Part shown: positions 38,335-49,810 of the stretch, in pieces | How the letters are laid out: each line of letters starts with the position of its first letter | How positions within the stretch are numbered: the stretch's first letter is position 1 | NCBI GenBank assembly: GCA_905182495.1 | Contig: CAJJBU010000007.1 | Location: forward strand, 29,238-93,237 | Origin: Flavobacteriales bacterium UBA952 | Lineage (GTDB): Bacteria > Bacteroidota > Bacteroidia > Flavobacteriales_D > Crocinitomicaceae | Direction: 5' to 3' | DNA: 64,000 bases | The notes under the pieces: model-generated | What the model was told of the DNA's origin: nothing | The model's database searches: none | Seen by the model: the letters and a program-made list of their open reading frames with translations, nothing else | Made by a program: the position numbers and the translations under genes

Positions 38335-41300
38335 ATGAGTAAATCGAAAGGCTTTGGCCTTACCACCTTATCCGTCAAAAACACAAAGACCGTATTCTTA
38401 ATCGCTATTGTCATTGTAATCGGCGGTATGTTAGCCTACCAATCCATGCCAAAAGAAAATTTTCCGGAATTGAAGATTCCAGAAATCTATATAGGTATTG
38501 CAAAACCAGGATCGTCTCCCAAATACATGTCTGAAAAAATATCTCAGGCGATCGAAAAGGAAGTTGGAGGAATCAAACTGGTAGATGAAATCAATTCAAA
38601 TTCTGTAAATGGATATACAACTATTCGTGTGAAATTTGATTTTAAGATGCCTGTGGATGAAGCTTTAGGAAAAGTCAAAGATGCTGTTGACCAAGCCCGT
38701 ACCAAAAGTGACTTCCCAAAGCTACCCACTGAACCAAATATTTTTGAGCTCGACCCCTCTAAAATGCCAATATTAAATATCAACTTAAGGTCAGAAAATG
38801 CTTCCGTTTTAAAAGAAGTTTCAGAAAAACTTGAGAAGCAATTAGAAGATCTTCCTGAAATAAGTGAAGTCGATATTCGCGGTTTACCACTTCAAGAAAT
38901 GAGGATAGAGGTTGACCCCATCAAATCCCAAGCCGTCAATGTAACCCTAGATGATATTCAAAATGCTGTAAGCGCTGAAAACCAAACCATACCAGGGGGG
39001 GAATTGCTTATGAACGGTGTAAGAAAAACTATACGAATTGAAGGAGAATACAAAAGTGCAACGGAATTAAAAAGAACTGTCGTCAAGCAAGATGAATTTC
39101 TCCCTGTTTACCTTGAAGACGTTGCCGAAGTCTTTTTTGGCAATGCTGACACGACCTCCTTTGCTAGAGAATTTGGAACAGCTGTAGTGATGCTAGACAT
39201 CAAGAAGCAAGGCGGAGAAAACTTACTCGTCGCTTCCGATAAAATAAACGAAATCATTGCTGAATCTAGAGCCAATGGAGCCATACCCAAAAGTGTAGAT
39301 GTCTCCTTGACCAATGACCAATCCAATGTCACAAGAGACATGGTGTCTAACCTTGAAAACTCCATCATCCTTGGGATTATACTCGTGGTAGGTGTATTGT
39401 TGTTCTTTCTAGGTTTGCGAAATGCCTTGTTTGTTGGTGTGGCTATTCCTCTTTCCATGCTCATGTCTTTTCTTATTCTAAACTCTATGGGAATCACCCT
39501 TAATGTGATGGTGCTTTTCTCTCTAGTGCTCGCACTTGGAATGCTTGTCGATAATGGCATTGTCATTGTCGAGAATATTTATAGATATATGGATGAGGGG
39601 CACTCTCCCTACACGAGTGTGGTAGAAGGAGTTGGCGAAGTTGCTTGGCCTATCATATCCTCTACGGCAACTACTGTAGCGGCCTTTATCCCATTGGCAT
39701 TATGGCCAGGAATCATTGGTGAATTCATGAAATTCTTGCCAATGACCTTAATGATTGTCTTGGCCTCATCCCTATTTGTTGCCCTTGTCATTAATCCGGT
39801 GCTTGCAGTAACCTATATGAAAGTAACCCGAAACCAACCGAAAAAGAAAAAAGTGGTGATCACCTCACTGATTTTTACGATGCTCGGGATTTTCTTCATT
39901 CTCTTTGGTTGGGTAACTTTAGGAAATTTCGTTGCCTTCGCAGGAATATTGATTTTGATCAATTTATTTTTATTTATGCCGGGAACGGAAATCTTTCAAA
40001 ACAAGTTTCTTCCGCGCTTAGAAAGGGTATATGAAAGGTTCCTTCGTTTCGCAATCAAAGGAAAGCGTCCTATAATATTTCTCGGTAGTACCATATTACT
40101 TCTTTTCTTTTCTCTAGGTTTATTTGCGATTTTTCCACCAAAGGTTGAATTCTTCCCAAACAATGAGCCTCAATATGTGAATATCTTCATATCACATCCT
40201 ATTGGAACAGATATCCAGGTGACCAATGAGACCACTTTAATTATTGAAGATGATTTGAACAAAATTCTAAATGAATACATGGATGCCGATGACACAACAG
40301 GAATTCCTCAAGACGAGCGCCTAATAAAGTCTATTATTTCTCAAGTTGGTGAAGGAACCAGTGATCCGGCCCAAGGTGTGACTATGGGGAATACTCCACA
40401 TAAATCAAGAATAACTGTCAATTTTTGTGAGTTTCAACATAGACAGAATACAAAAACATCTGATATATTAAAGAAAATACAGTCTGGATTAAAAGGTAAA
40501 TACAATGCTGATATAGAAATTACGGCTTCGAAAAATGAATCTGGCCCTCCTCAAGGAGCCCCAATAAATATCGAAATCACCGGAAGGGGCGAGTACAAAG
40601 AATTAATTGCCGAAGCAGATGCAATCAAGACCTACCTTGACCGTAAGGGTATCAATGGGGTTGAAAAGTTAAAGCTAGATGTGGATGCAAATCGACCAGA
40701 AATTCCAATAAAAGTTGATCGCGATCAAATTCGGAAGCTAAATGCATCGACATACAAGGTTGGAATGGCGATTAGAAAATCACTACTTGGACAAGAGGTA
40801 TCAACTTATACTATTGATGAAGAATCTCATGACATTGTGGTCCGCTTTGATGGTGATAACAGAAATGACTTTAATGCCTTATTGGACCAGAGACTGATTT
40901 TCAGAAATAACAAAGGGAAGCTAATGAATATACCCATTCGTTCTGTAATTGAAACACCGGAGGAAAGCACAAGTTATTCGGCCGTGGTTCGCAAGGATCA
41001 GATCCCTTTGGTAACGATCACATCGAATGTTACAGAGGGCTTTAATGCAAATGAGGTCGTGAAGCAACTGAAGGAAGAAATGAAAGTATATGAGAAGAAA
41101 AATACGCTTCCCAATAATATAAATTATCGCTTTGCTGGTCAACAAGATGAGCAAGCAAAAGAGATGGCCTTTTTAAGTAGAGCACTCATGGTTGCACTAT
41201 TCTTAGTTTTGCTCATTATCGTATCACAATTCAATTCCTATTCTGCTCCGACCGTCATTCTGTTAACGGTATTGCTATCCTTGATTGGTGTATTCCTAGG

Positions 41301-41799
41301 CCTTGTGATTTCCGGGCAGAACTTCGTTGTTATTATGACGATGATTGGAATTATATCCCTTGCAGGAGTCGTTGTAAATAATGCGATTGTACTTATCGAT
41401 TATACCAATTCCTTACGGAAAAGGAAAAGGGATGAAAAGGGACTATTAGACAATGAATTACTGAGTGATTCTGATTTATTAGAATGTACCATTCAAGGTG
41501 GTAAAACAAGACTCCGTCCTGTATTGCTAACCGCGATCACTACTATTTTGGGATTGATCCCTTTGGCTATTGGTTTTAATATCGATTTCGCTGGTTTATT
41601 TGCATCCTATGAACCAAATATATTTTTAGGTGGGGACAACAATATGTTTTTTGCACCCATGGCATGGACAATAATATATGGCCTTACTTTTGCGACGTTC
41701 TTGACTTTAGTTATTTTGCCTTCCGTTTACCTTTTGACTTATAAATTCAAGGTTTGGTTTTATAGAATTTTGCGCTGGGAAATTAAAAGTAACTTTTAA
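38335..41799 (+). CDS. Efflux RND transporter permease (AcrB/HAE family)
   Basis: 1154 aa; 'MLVDNGIVIVENIYR', 'GVVVNNAIVLIDY', 'TRLRPVLLTAITTILGLIPLA'. Confidence 0.95.
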   Translation: MSKSKGFGLTTLSVKNTKTVFLIAIVIVIGGMLAYQSMPKENFPELKIPEIYIGIAKPGSSPKYMSEKISQAIEKEVGGIKLVDEINSNSVNGYTTIRVKFDFKMPVDEALGKVKDAVDQARTKSDFPKLPTEPNIFELDPSKMPILNINLRSENASVLKEVSEKLEKQLEDLPEISEVDIRGLPLQEMRIEVDPIKSQAVNVTLDDIQNAVSAENQTIPGGELLMNGVRKTIRIEGEYKSATELKRTVVKQDEFLPVYLEDVAEVFFGNADTTSFAREFGTAVVMLDIKKQGGENLLVASDKINEIIAESRANGAIPKSVDVSLTNDQSNVTRDMVSNLENSIILGIILVVGVLLFFLGLRNALFVGVAIPLSMLMSFLILNSMGITLNVMVLFSLVLALGMLVDNGIVIVENIYRYMDEGHSPYTSVVEGVGEVAWPIISSTATTVAAFIPLALWPGIIGEFMKFLPMTLMIVLASSLFVALVINPVLAVTYMKVTRNQPKKKKVVITSLIFTMLGIFFILFGWVTLGNFVAFAGILILINLFLFMPGTEIFQNKFLPRLERVYERFLRFAIKGKRPIIFLGSTILLLFFSLGLFAIFPPKVEFFPNNEPQYVNIFISHPIGTDIQVTNETTLIIEDDLNKILNEYMDADDTTGIPQDERLIKSIISQVGEGTSDPAQGVTMGNTPHKSRITVNFCEFQHRQNTKTSDILKKIQSGLKGKYNADIEITASKNESGPPQGAPINIEITGRGEYKELIAEADAIKTYLDRKGINGVEKLKLDVDANRPEIPIKVDRDQIRKLNASTYKVGMAIRKSLLGQEVSTYTIDEESHDIVVRFDGDNRNDFNALLDQRLIFRNNKGKLMNIPIRSVIETPEESTSYSAVVRKDQIPLVTITSNVTEGFNANEVVKQLKEEMKVYEKKNTLPNNINYRFAGQQDEQAKEMAFLSRALMVALFLVLLIIVSQFNSYSAPTVILLTVLLSLIGVFLGLVISGQNFVVIMTMIGIISLAGVVVNNAIVLIDYTNSLRKRKRDEKGLLDNELLSDSDLLECTIQGGKTRLRPVLLTAITTILGLIPLAIGFNIDFAGLFASYEPNIFLGGDNNMFFAPMAWTIIYGLTFATFLTLVILPSVYLLTYKFKVWFYRILRWEIKSNF

Positions 41800-41802
41800 G
41801 AT

Positions 41803-42621
41803 TTGAAGACGTTTAAACTTAACATGAATTGGTTCTACTATTTCTCACTTCTTATACTCTTGGCGGGGTGTTCTACAGACGATCAGCATAATGATTCTCC
41901 TGAAATCGAAGAAGATCTGTTTTTTAGGAGTGATTTTTCTGATGGCGCGCTCTTTTTCGACTTAAAAGATAGCATTCAACGCAATGAGAATTTGAATGAA
42001 ATCTCAAGCCTCGAATACACCAGTAATTTTGGGGAGTTCCTGAAGGCCAAAGCTAAAATAGATGCGGATGGAGTGGTGCACATGTTAGTGCTTGACAGAG
42101 AATTTGAAAACCAGTTAAAAAAAGATTCTTTTTATTACCGTAACGGTCTAAAACGTATTTCCATTGAATCTTCATCACAATTTAACGAGTCAGAGAGTTA
42201 TTTTTCTCAAACGATTTCCTTTTATTCAGATTCAGGCACTATCCTTTATTCAGGCATTAGAACAGCTACGGATTTGGACACATTGGAAGAACTCTCCTAT
42301 ACTAAAATTCAAGACACGGAATTAAAAGATGGCCTTACCCTTCGATTGCTCAAAAGCACAGCTCCATTTCAGACGGCCTTTTTAGGGACAGCTTATTCGA
42401 AGGAACAAGAAAAATTGTTTCTGATCGTTGGGAATCCAGACAGGTCATATACGTCAACATTGGCAATTGAGGAAAAAACCGTTTTCATAAACGAATTAAT
42501 TAAAAATGAAGATCGGTATATGGGCGTGCCGCTAGATATAGATTTCGCACAGACCAAACTGACCGATGGGTTCACCTATCAAACACTACTGAGTGCTAAA
42601 GTTTTACCCACTCAAGAATAA
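41803..42621 (+). CDS. Hypothetical lipoprotein
   Basis: 272 aa; 'LLILLAGCSTDDQ' lipobox; TTG start, alternative ATG at 41824. Confidence 0.65.
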   Translation: MKTFKLNMNWFYYFSLLILLAGCSTDDQHNDSPEIEEDLFFRSDFSDGALFFDLKDSIQRNENLNEISSLEYTSNFGEFLKAKAKIDADGVVHMLVLDREFENQLKKDSFYYRNGLKRISIESSSQFNESESYFSQTISFYSDSGTILYSGIRTATDLDTLEELSYTKIQDTELKDGLTLRLLKSTAPFQTAFLGTAYSKEQEKLFLIVGNPDRSYTSTLAIEEKTVFINELIKNEDRYMGVPLDIDFAQTKLTDGFTYQTLLSAKVLPTQE

Positions 42622-42696
42622 ATTATGTTAAAAAATTAAACTTTCAACCATTCTATACGTCTTAAAAAACGTAGGTACCTATTAAAAGATATAACC

Positions 42697-45429
42697 ATGT
42701 TAAAAAAACTACTTCTTTCTCTATCATTCCTGTCTCTATTGACCTTAACCTATGCGCAAAGTATGAAGGTTACGGGCCAAGTATTTGACACAACAGGTAG
42801 CATTGCACTAGAGAAGGTTTCTGTCATTGCAGTGAGGTTAAAAGACTCCTTACTTTTAAAGAAAACACGGACAGATCAAAACGGAATGTTCGAATTAACA
42901 GGATTCTCTCCGGATACCTTTAATTTATTAATCGAATACCCTGGTCTTGATGAGAAGTCTTATTATATCTTCGGTCATAGTGAAAATTCAGAAATTGATA
43001 TCCCATCAATTAAACTAAATCCAAAATCTCAAGAGCTAGATGAAGTGGTCATTTTCGCCAATAAGAATCCTATATTTTTTAGAGGTGACACCTTAGTTTA
43101 TGTTGCTGACTCATTTAAAGTAGCAGAAAACGCTGTAGTAGAAGACCTTTTAAAGAAATTACCCGGCATCAAAGTTGATGAAAATGGAGCGATTACTTCG
43201 CAAGGACAAGAAATTGAACAAGTTTTAGTGGATGGTGACGAATTTTTTGGTTCTGACCCCACAATTGCTACAAAAAACTTAGGTGCCAAAGGAATTGAAA
43301 CCGTTGAGGTTTATGAAAAAGAGCGGGAAGGGGCTTCTATTGGTGATGACGACAAAATGCAGGTTCTAGATCTTAGATTGAAGGATGATGCGAAAAAAGG
43401 ATATTTCGGAAAAATAACTGGAGCCTCAGATTTTAGTCTATTTGAAGACAACGCATTTTATGAGGGAGAGTTTCTATATAATAACTTCAACAAAAAACGT
43501 AAAATATCTGTTTTTGCACTTACCTCCAATACACCGAAATCTAACATAGGTTTTGGGGATGCTTCGAAATTTGGCTTGGATAATGAAAGAAGTGGAAATT
43601 GGTGGAACGGAACAACACAGCAAAACACAAGTGGAATACCAAGAACATTAAAGTCCGGTATTTATTATTCAGATCGAATAGGAAAAACGGGGAAGATCAA
43701 CATCAACTACTCCTACTATGAAGAGCAATTAAATGCAGAATCAAGAAGCCGATCAAGTTATTTTCTTCAAGATACGACCTACAGCACTATTGATTCAGTA
43801 AACTTGAATGAAAAAAGCAAATCTCACCGCATAAATCTCTCCTATAAAACGGACCTGGATTCCCTTACAACCTTAGAGATCAAACCGAGCATTCGCTTTG
43901 ACGAGGCGACTTCAGAAACTTTAACGAAAAATGAATTTTTAGGTGAGGACCTAATCAGGTCATTACAATCCACAATCGGCAGCTCAAATGACTCCAAAGG
44001 AATGTCAAGTACTTCTGAATTTAGAATTGTTCGAAAATTCAAAAAACCCAAAAGGGAGTTAAAAGCAGAGTATGTTCTTCGAACCCAAGACAATGAAACC
44101 AAGAGTGATCTTGAAAATTCATCTTCATACTATTTGCCTAACGAATACACAGAGCAGAACGTACAAGATAAATTAAATGAAAATAGTTACGTGAATCAAT
44201 CGAGTAAATTGACCTACACAGAGCCACTTTCTAAAAAATTCAGATTGCAGCTTGAGTATTTGTTCCAAAACAACAAATCCTCTCAAGAAATTAATACGAC
44301 CGATCGCTTAAGTACCCTTCAGGTCGATACTTTATCGAATAATTTTGATAATCTGAGAATACAACACCGCGGAACCGCTGTACTAAGCTATGAAATCTAC
44401 AAACATCTTATACAAGCAGGTATTGGGTTTAGAAATATTGCTATCGATAATCAAAACCTAGTTACCGACAATTTAATAGAACAAGACATCAACAATTTTT
44501 TACCACAATTTAGATACCAATACAAACCTTCAAGAGCGAAGCGATTTAATTTCAGGTACAATACGCAATCTCAGCAACCCTCAATGAATAACCTCCAACC
44601 TGTGCAGAATAATACGAATCCTAATGCAATTCAAGTTGGTAACCCTGATTTAGAACCAAACTACGTTCATTCACTCCGTATTAATTTCAACTCTTGGCAA
44701 GCACTATCGGGACGTTATATATGGACGGGTTTAACAGCTTCTTATATCGATAATGCCTTTGCAAATTCAACAACATATGATGATTATGGGAGAACCATCT
44801 CTCAAACCATAAATGTTGATGGCAATATGTTTACGAATCTATACGCCGGAGCGGGCTTTCCTATTCTCAATCGAAAGATCGAGTTTGAGCCCAATTTAAA
44901 TGCGAGCTATAGCAAAAACACGAACTTCATTGAAAACCAAGAAAACATTACAGAGAACATGTCTCTTTCTGGAGGCTTAGGAATTCAATTTAATTTTGAC
45001 TCCTTAGAGTTTAACCTTGAAAATAAGTATGCTTACGTCAACCCCGTTTCTTCTTTATCCGCATTTTCAAACCAGCCCTACAGTACGCAAACATACACCG
45101 CGAGCATTGAATGGAGAATAAAAGGTGGTTTCCAACTTAAAGCCAAAGCAAATTACGCCATTAATACAGGCCGAGCATTTGGTTTCGATAGAAATATTCT
45201 TCTGCTTGATGCTGAAATAAGTAAAAGCTTTTTCAAAACCCAAAATCTCATTTTATCATTTAATGGTAATGATTTACTGAACCAAAACATCAACCTACTT
45301 CGTGAGGTCAATGGAAACGTTATAACGGACAACTTTACGCAAGTGATTTCCAGATATTTTTTGATGAGACTTACATATAAATTCAATAATAATAAAACAA
45401 AAGAAGATGACTTTAAAGGTTGGCATTAA
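42697..45429 (+). CDS. TonB-dependent-receptor-like outer membrane beta-barrel protein with N-terminal carboxypeptidase-regulatory-like domain
   Basis: 910 aa; plug-like 'VEDLLKKLPGIKVDENGAITSQGQEIEQVLVDGDEFFGSDPTIATKNLGAKGIETVEVYEK'. Confidence 0.88.
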   Translation: MLKKLLLSLSFLSLLTLTYAQSMKVTGQVFDTTGSIALEKVSVIAVRLKDSLLLKKTRTDQNGMFELTGFSPDTFNLLIEYPGLDEKSYYIFGHSENSEIDIPSIKLNPKSQELDEVVIFANKNPIFFRGDTLVYVADSFKVAENAVVEDLLKKLPGIKVDENGAITSQGQEIEQVLVDGDEFFGSDPTIATKNLGAKGIETVEVYEKEREGASIGDDDKMQVLDLRLKDDAKKGYFGKITGASDFSLFEDNAFYEGEFLYNNFNKKRKISVFALTSNTPKSNIGFGDASKFGLDNERSGNWWNGTTQQNTSGIPRTLKSGIYYSDRIGKTGKININYSYYEEQLNAESRSRSSYFLQDTTYSTIDSVNLNEKSKSHRINLSYKTDLDSLTTLEIKPSIRFDEATSETLTKNEFLGEDLIRSLQSTIGSSNDSKGMSSTSEFRIVRKFKKPKRELKAEYVLRTQDNETKSDLENSSSYYLPNEYTEQNVQDKLNENSYVNQSSKLTYTEPLSKKFRLQLEYLFQNNKSSQEINTTDRLSTLQVDTLSNNFDNLRIQHRGTAVLSYEIYKHLIQAGIGFRNIAIDNQNLVTDNLIEQDINNFLPQFRYQYKPSRAKRFNFRYNTQSQQPSMNNLQPVQNNTNPNAIQVGNPDLEPNYVHSLRINFNSWQALSGRYIWTGLTASYIDNAFANSTTYDDYGRTISQTINVDGNMFTNLYAGAGFPILNRKIEFEPNLNASYSKNTNFIENQENITENMSLSGGLGIQFNFDSLEFNLENKYAYVNPVSSLSAFSNQPYSTQTYTASIEWRIKGGFQLKAKANYAINTGRAFGFDRNILLLDAEISKSFFKTQNLILSFNGNDLLNQNINLLREVNGNVITDNFTQVISRYFLMRLTYKFNNNKTKEDDFKGWH

Positions 45430-46147
45430 GAGTATTGGGACAATCGTTTTCTTTGTCACGTTCTGTGGTTCCTCACTTTTCGGACAATACCATAGTTCGG
45501 GAAAAATCACTTTTGAGAGAAAGACAAATCTTTTAAAGCGCTACAATGACGCACGAATGAAGCGATTTGTCACAGAGGAAAATAAAATAAAAATTGACAA
45601 ATTCGAGTTGCTTTTTAATGATACTTCCTCCGTATTCAGGCCCATATTAGAAGTTGAAGAAGGCAGAATGGGCTGGATGACAACGAAAAATTATTATTAC
45701 CAATATTTGCAGGAAAACACACAATTCACGATTCTGGGTCTATTTGGACAAAATGTTTACGTTAAAGATTCATTGCCCACTCGGTCATGGAAAATCACCA
45801 ATAGCAAAAGAAACATTGGGGGATATGAATGCAGAAAAGCCATTTATGAAAAGAATGACAGTACGCGTATTTATGCGTGGTATGCATCTGAACTAACAAC
45901 TTCAATTGGCCCAGAGGGCTATTGCGGACTCCCTGGTGTTATACTCGGCTTAGCTACAGAGGATGGTGGTATTGTCTATTTCGCCAAAAAAATTGAGTTT
46001 GTGAATCCAACTGAGGAAGAACTGCGACCTGATTTTGGGAAGAATGATGTCTTTACACTTGAACAGCTCAAAGTGAAGATTGAAAAAGATTATGGCAATA
46101 CGCCTTGGGGCAAAAAAATGTTTGACGATCTCTTTCGTTGGCTATAA
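45407..46147 (+). CDS. GLPGLI family protein
   Basis: 246 aa; 'KRNIGGYECRKAIYE...AWYASELTTSIGPEGYCGLPGVILGLATEDGG'; overlaps barrel gene by 23 nt. Confidence 0.88.
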   Translation: MTLKVGIKSIGTIVFFVTFCGSSLFGQYHSSGKITFERKTNLLKRYNDARMKRFVTEENKIKIDKFELLFNDTSSVFRPILEVEEGRMGWMTTKNYYYQYLQENTQFTILGLFGQNVYVKDSLPTRSWKITNSKRNIGGYECRKAIYEKNDSTRIYAWYASELTTSIGPEGYCGLPGVILGLATEDGGIVYFAKKIEFVNPTEEELRPDFGKNDVFTLEQLKVKIEKDYGNTPWGKKMFDDLFRWL

Positions 46148-46217
46148 GATACACCCCTTGTTTATCCCTATGTCAAAGTAAATCTTTAATTTTACCTTTC
46201 TCCGAGAACTAATTTTT

Positions 46218-48944
46218 ATGTGGCAAGGAATTGCAAATTTTATTTTACGAAATCGCTTCCTAATCGTTGGAGCCATTACGCTCATTACTGTTCTGTTTGG
46301 CTATTCAGCGCTAACAAACCTGAAATTAGACAACAAGTATGGGATTGTTCTTCCAAAGGACTCCCCTACTACGACCAATTACAATAAGTTTAAAGAATTA
46401 TTCGGCGCCGATGGACATGTCCTTATACTGGCGATCAAGACAGACTCACTTTATACGGAAAGTCGTTTTAAAAAATGGAAGCAGCTTGGAGATTCGATTC
46501 TCAAATTCAAAGGAGTAGAATCTGTCACTTCTGAAGCTACATTAATCTCCCTCAAGAATGACAAAGAGAAAAAAGAATTTGTATTCGAACGGATTTTTGA
46601 GGAAGATGACACCCTATTTCAGAAAAAGAAAATTGAAGTCATAAAGGAAGAAGTCAGAACGAATCCGTTTTATAGGGGATTACTATATAGTGATAGCGGG
46701 AATGTTTCTCTTATGATGATTGCTATGTCTGAGTCCACACTTGGGGACCAACAAAAATCTAAAGTCGTACTTGAAATAGAAGAATTAGCCAATTCTTATG
46801 AGGGTGCGTTTGGGCCCTTACACTTTGCGGGATTACCTCACTTAAGAGTTGTCATTGCAACACGTATTGAAAATGAAATGTTCCTTTTCATCATGGCATC
46901 AATGCTGGTGACAGGCATCCTGCTCTACCTATTCTTTCGATCATTACGAGTTGTAGCCATCTGCCTTACAGTAGTCGGTATCGCTGTGATTTGGGCCCTT
47001 GGAAGCATTGGACTAATGGGCTTTGACCTAACAATTTTGATGGCTCTTATTCCTCCATTAATGATTGTTATTGGAATACCCAATTGTGTGTTTTTAATGA
47101 CAAAGTTTCACCAAGAAGTTAAAGAGCATGGTAATAAAGTAAAGGCCCTTTCTCGAGTAATCCAAAAGATAGGAACCGCAACTTTATTAACGAATTTCAC
47201 TACAGCACTTGGCTTTATGACCTTTGCGTTCACGAATTCTACTAAGCTTATGGAATTTGGAATCGCCGCATCGATTAACATCATGCTTGTCTTTATCATT
47301 TCTATCTGTATACTCCCTATCTTCTCTTCATTCTCCAAGAGACCAAAGTCAAGACATTTAAGGCACCTTGACCGAAAAGTAGCTTCAGGTATGCTCGACT
47401 TTATTGTCTATACAACTGAACACAAACGTCATTGGATTTATATAAGCACGGTGCTTTTAATAGTCGTTAGTTTCATGGGGATTTCAAAGATGGAAGCAAC
47501 TGGTAATTTGACTGGTGACATACCCGATAGCGACCCGATTAGTAAAGATATTCGATTTTTAGAAAAACACTTTGGGGGTTCTATACCCTTTGAAATGATG
47601 ATTCATTACAATGACAAAGATCTTTTCAATTTCAAGGAGATGAACTCTAAAAGAATCAATAATACCTTGAATAAACTAGCGCGTATTGATGAGATTCAAG
47701 AGACCTTAAAAAAAGATAGCTTATTTTCAAAGACGATCTCAATTGTGGATTTCATTAAGGCATTAAACATGGCTTACTACTCCAATGACACGTCAAAATA
47801 CAAGCTGAGAATTAAGCAAGTTGGGATGGCGAAAACCTCTAGCAGGAGGCAGGCGGAATATTTTACTAAATTATTTCAGGGCGACATCTATAGCAGTGGG
47901 TTTTCAATAAAGGAAGTTTTAGATACCCATTCACAACATATTAGGATAAGAAGTCAAATGAAAGATTTAGGGTCCTATGACGTTGTTCAAAAAGTCAATC
48001 AACTTAAAGTCAAGGTTACGGACATATTGAATCCAAATAAAAAACAAATTGATCACTTTTATTCCATGGTCGATAGATCGGTAGATGAAAATGACTCCAC
48101 GAATATTGATTACATAGACTCCATATTTATTTTAGATCAAACGATTAAAAGATCAGTAATCGATTTATTGGCTGGAGATAGCGTAGCTTTAAAGAATAAA
48201 CTCTATGAAGATAAAGAGTTTCTGTATCACGCTATGGATTCATTAGGCTTGCATAAATTATTAGCCGATGCCATTGATAAAGAATCTTTTCAAGTCACAT
48301 TTACCGGTACTTCAGTTGTTGCCGCTGAAGGAACCCGTTATTTAGTAAAGAACCTTATAACTAGTTTGATTTTTGCAATTATATCAATCGGAATATTAAT
48401 GGCCTTATTATTTAGATCATGGAGAATGGTCATTATATCAATGGTGCCAAACATTATCCCCCTGTTATTTACAGGAGGGATTATGGGATGGTTTGGTATT
48501 CCTTTAAAGCCCTCAACGCTTTTGGTTTTTAGTGTCGCTTTTGGGATCTCGGTTGATGATACAATTCATTACTTAGCGAAATACCGTCAAGAGTTGAAAA
48601 ATAACGAATGGGATTTAAAAGCGTGTATAAATAATTCAACGAGAGAAGCTGGCCTTGGGATGTTCTACACCTCCATTGTTCTGTTTTCAGGGTTTTCTGT
48701 TTTTACTTTCTCTCAATTTGGTGGCACACAAGCCCTAGGACTCCTTGTTTCTATAACCTTACTTGTTGCGATGCTAACGAATCTGATGGTCTTGCCTTCG
48801 CTTCTTTTATCCTTGGATAGGTTAATTACCACAAAGTCTTTTAAAGAGCCCTATTTCGAAGCATACGATAATGAAGCTGAAGTTGAATGGAATGAACTTT
48901 CTGTTAAAAAAGAGGAAATAGCTAACCCCAAGAAAAGCGAATAA
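46218..48944 (+). CDS. MMPL/RND family transporter
   Basis: 908 aa; two TM blocks, '[21 protein letters not shown]', '[16 protein letters not shown]'. Confidence 0.88.
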   Translation: MWQGIANFILRNRFLIVGAITLITVLFGYSALTNLKLDNKYGIVLPKDSPTTTNYNKFKELFGADGHVLILAIKTDSLYTESRFKKWKQLGDSILKFKGVESVTSEATLISLKNDKEKKEFVFERIFEEDDTLFQKKKIEVIKEEVRTNPFYRGLLYSDSGNVSLMMIAMSESTLGDQQKSKVVLEIEELANSYEGAFGPLHFAGLPHLRVVIATRIENEMFLFIMASMLVTGILLYLFFRSLRVVAICLTVVGIAVIWALGSIGLMGFDLTILMALIPPLMIVIGIPNCVFLMTKFHQEVKEHGNKVKALSRVIQKIGTATLLTNFTTALGFMTFAFTNSTKLMEFGIAASINIMLVFIISICILPIFSSFSKRPKSRHLRHLDRKVASGMLDFIVYTTEHKRHWIYISTVLLIVVSFMGISKMEATGNLTGDIPDSDPISKDIRFLEKHFGGSIPFEMMIHYNDKDLFNFKEMNSKRINNTLNKLARIDEIQETLKKDSLFSKTISIVDFIKALNMAYYSNDTSKYKLRIKQVGMAKTSSRRQAEYFTKLFQGDIYSSGFSIKEVLDTHSQHIRIRSQMKDLGSYDVVQKVNQLKVKVTDILNPNKKQIDHFYSMVDRSVDENDSTNIDYIDSIFILDQTIKRSVIDLLAGDSVALKNKLYEDKEFLYHAMDSLGLHKLLADAIDKESFQVTFTGTSVVAAEGTRYLVKNLITSLIFAIISIGILMALLFRSWRMVIISMVPNIIPLLFTGGIMGWFGIPLKPSTLLVFSVAFGISVDDTIHYLAKYRQELKNNEWDLKACINNSTREAGLGMFYTSIVLFSGFSVFTFSQFGGTQALGLLVSITLLVAMLTNLMVLPSLLLSLDRLITTKSFKEPYFEAYDNEAEVEWNELSVKKEEIANPKKSE

Positions 48945-48946
48945 TC

Positions 48947-49810
48947 ATGAAAGGAATCATACTTGCCGGAGGCTCTGGAACGCGTCTTCACCCACTTACT
49001 CTCGCTGTAAGTAAACAACTTATGCCCATATTCGATAAGCCGATGATATATTATCCTATATCTATCCTAATGAGCGCTGGAATAAAGGAAATATTAATCA
49101 TCTCCACCCCCCATGACCTGCCGAATTTTGAGAAATTACTAGGCAATGGGGATCGATACGGGTGCTCTTTTGAATATGCCGTTCAAGAAGTCCCTAATGG
49201 CCTAGCACAAGCATTTATAATTGGTGAAGATTTCATTGGTGATGATAAGGTATCTCTAATCCTCGGGGATAATATTTTTCACGGTGGCGGATTGGATAAA
49301 CTTCTTAAAGAGCATAATAACCCGGATGGAGGAGTCATCTATGCTTATCATGTAAAAGACCCTGAACGATATGGTGTTGTTAATTTTGACAAACATATGA
49401 ACGCCCTGTCCATTGAAGAAAAACCCGAAAATCCTAAATCTAACTTTGCCGTCCCCGGTCTCTATTTTTATGACAATTCGGTCATTGAAATAGCAAAAAC
49501 GATCAAACCGTCTGCTCGGGGTGAATATGAAATAAGTGATGTGAATGCAGAGTATCTTCGAAGAGGCAAATTGAAAGTTGCTGTTCTTGATAGAGGCACC
49601 GCATGGCTCGATACGGGAACCTTTACCTCTTTGATGCAAGCTTCTCAATTTGTTCAAGTGGTAGAAGAAAGACAAGGCCTTAAAATCGGTTGTATTGAAG
49701 AAATTGCCTTTAATAATGGTTTTATTTCTAAAGATGAATTAAGAGCATTAGCCAAGCCGCTAGAAAAAAGTGGTTATGGTGCTTATTTATTGGAATTACT
49801 TGAGGATTAA
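48947..49810 (+). CDS. rfbA: Glucose-1-phosphate thymidylyltransferase
   Basis: 287 aa; '[36 protein letters not shown]', '[11 protein letters not shown]'. Confidence 0.96.
   Translation: MKGIILAGGSGTRLHPLTLAVSKQLMPIFDKPMIYYPISILMSAGIKEILIISTPHDLPNFEKLLGNGDRYGCSFEYAVQEVPNGLAQAFIIGEDFIGDDKVSLILGDNIFHGGGLDKLLKEHNNPDGGVIYAYHVKDPERYGVVNFDKHMNALSIEEKPENPKSNFAVPGLYFYDNSVIEIAKTIKPSARGEYEISDVNAEYLRRGKLKVAVLDRGTAWLDTGTFTSLMQASQFVQVVEERQGLKIGCIEEIAFNNGFISKDELRALAKPLEKSGYGAYLLELLED

Noticed and set aside
39108-39566. 152-aa minus-strand ORF
   Set aside because: Fully antisense to the RND permease with no family motif; shadow ORF.
49256-49675. 139-aa minus-strand ORF
   Set aside because: Antisense to rfbA, no recognisable motif.
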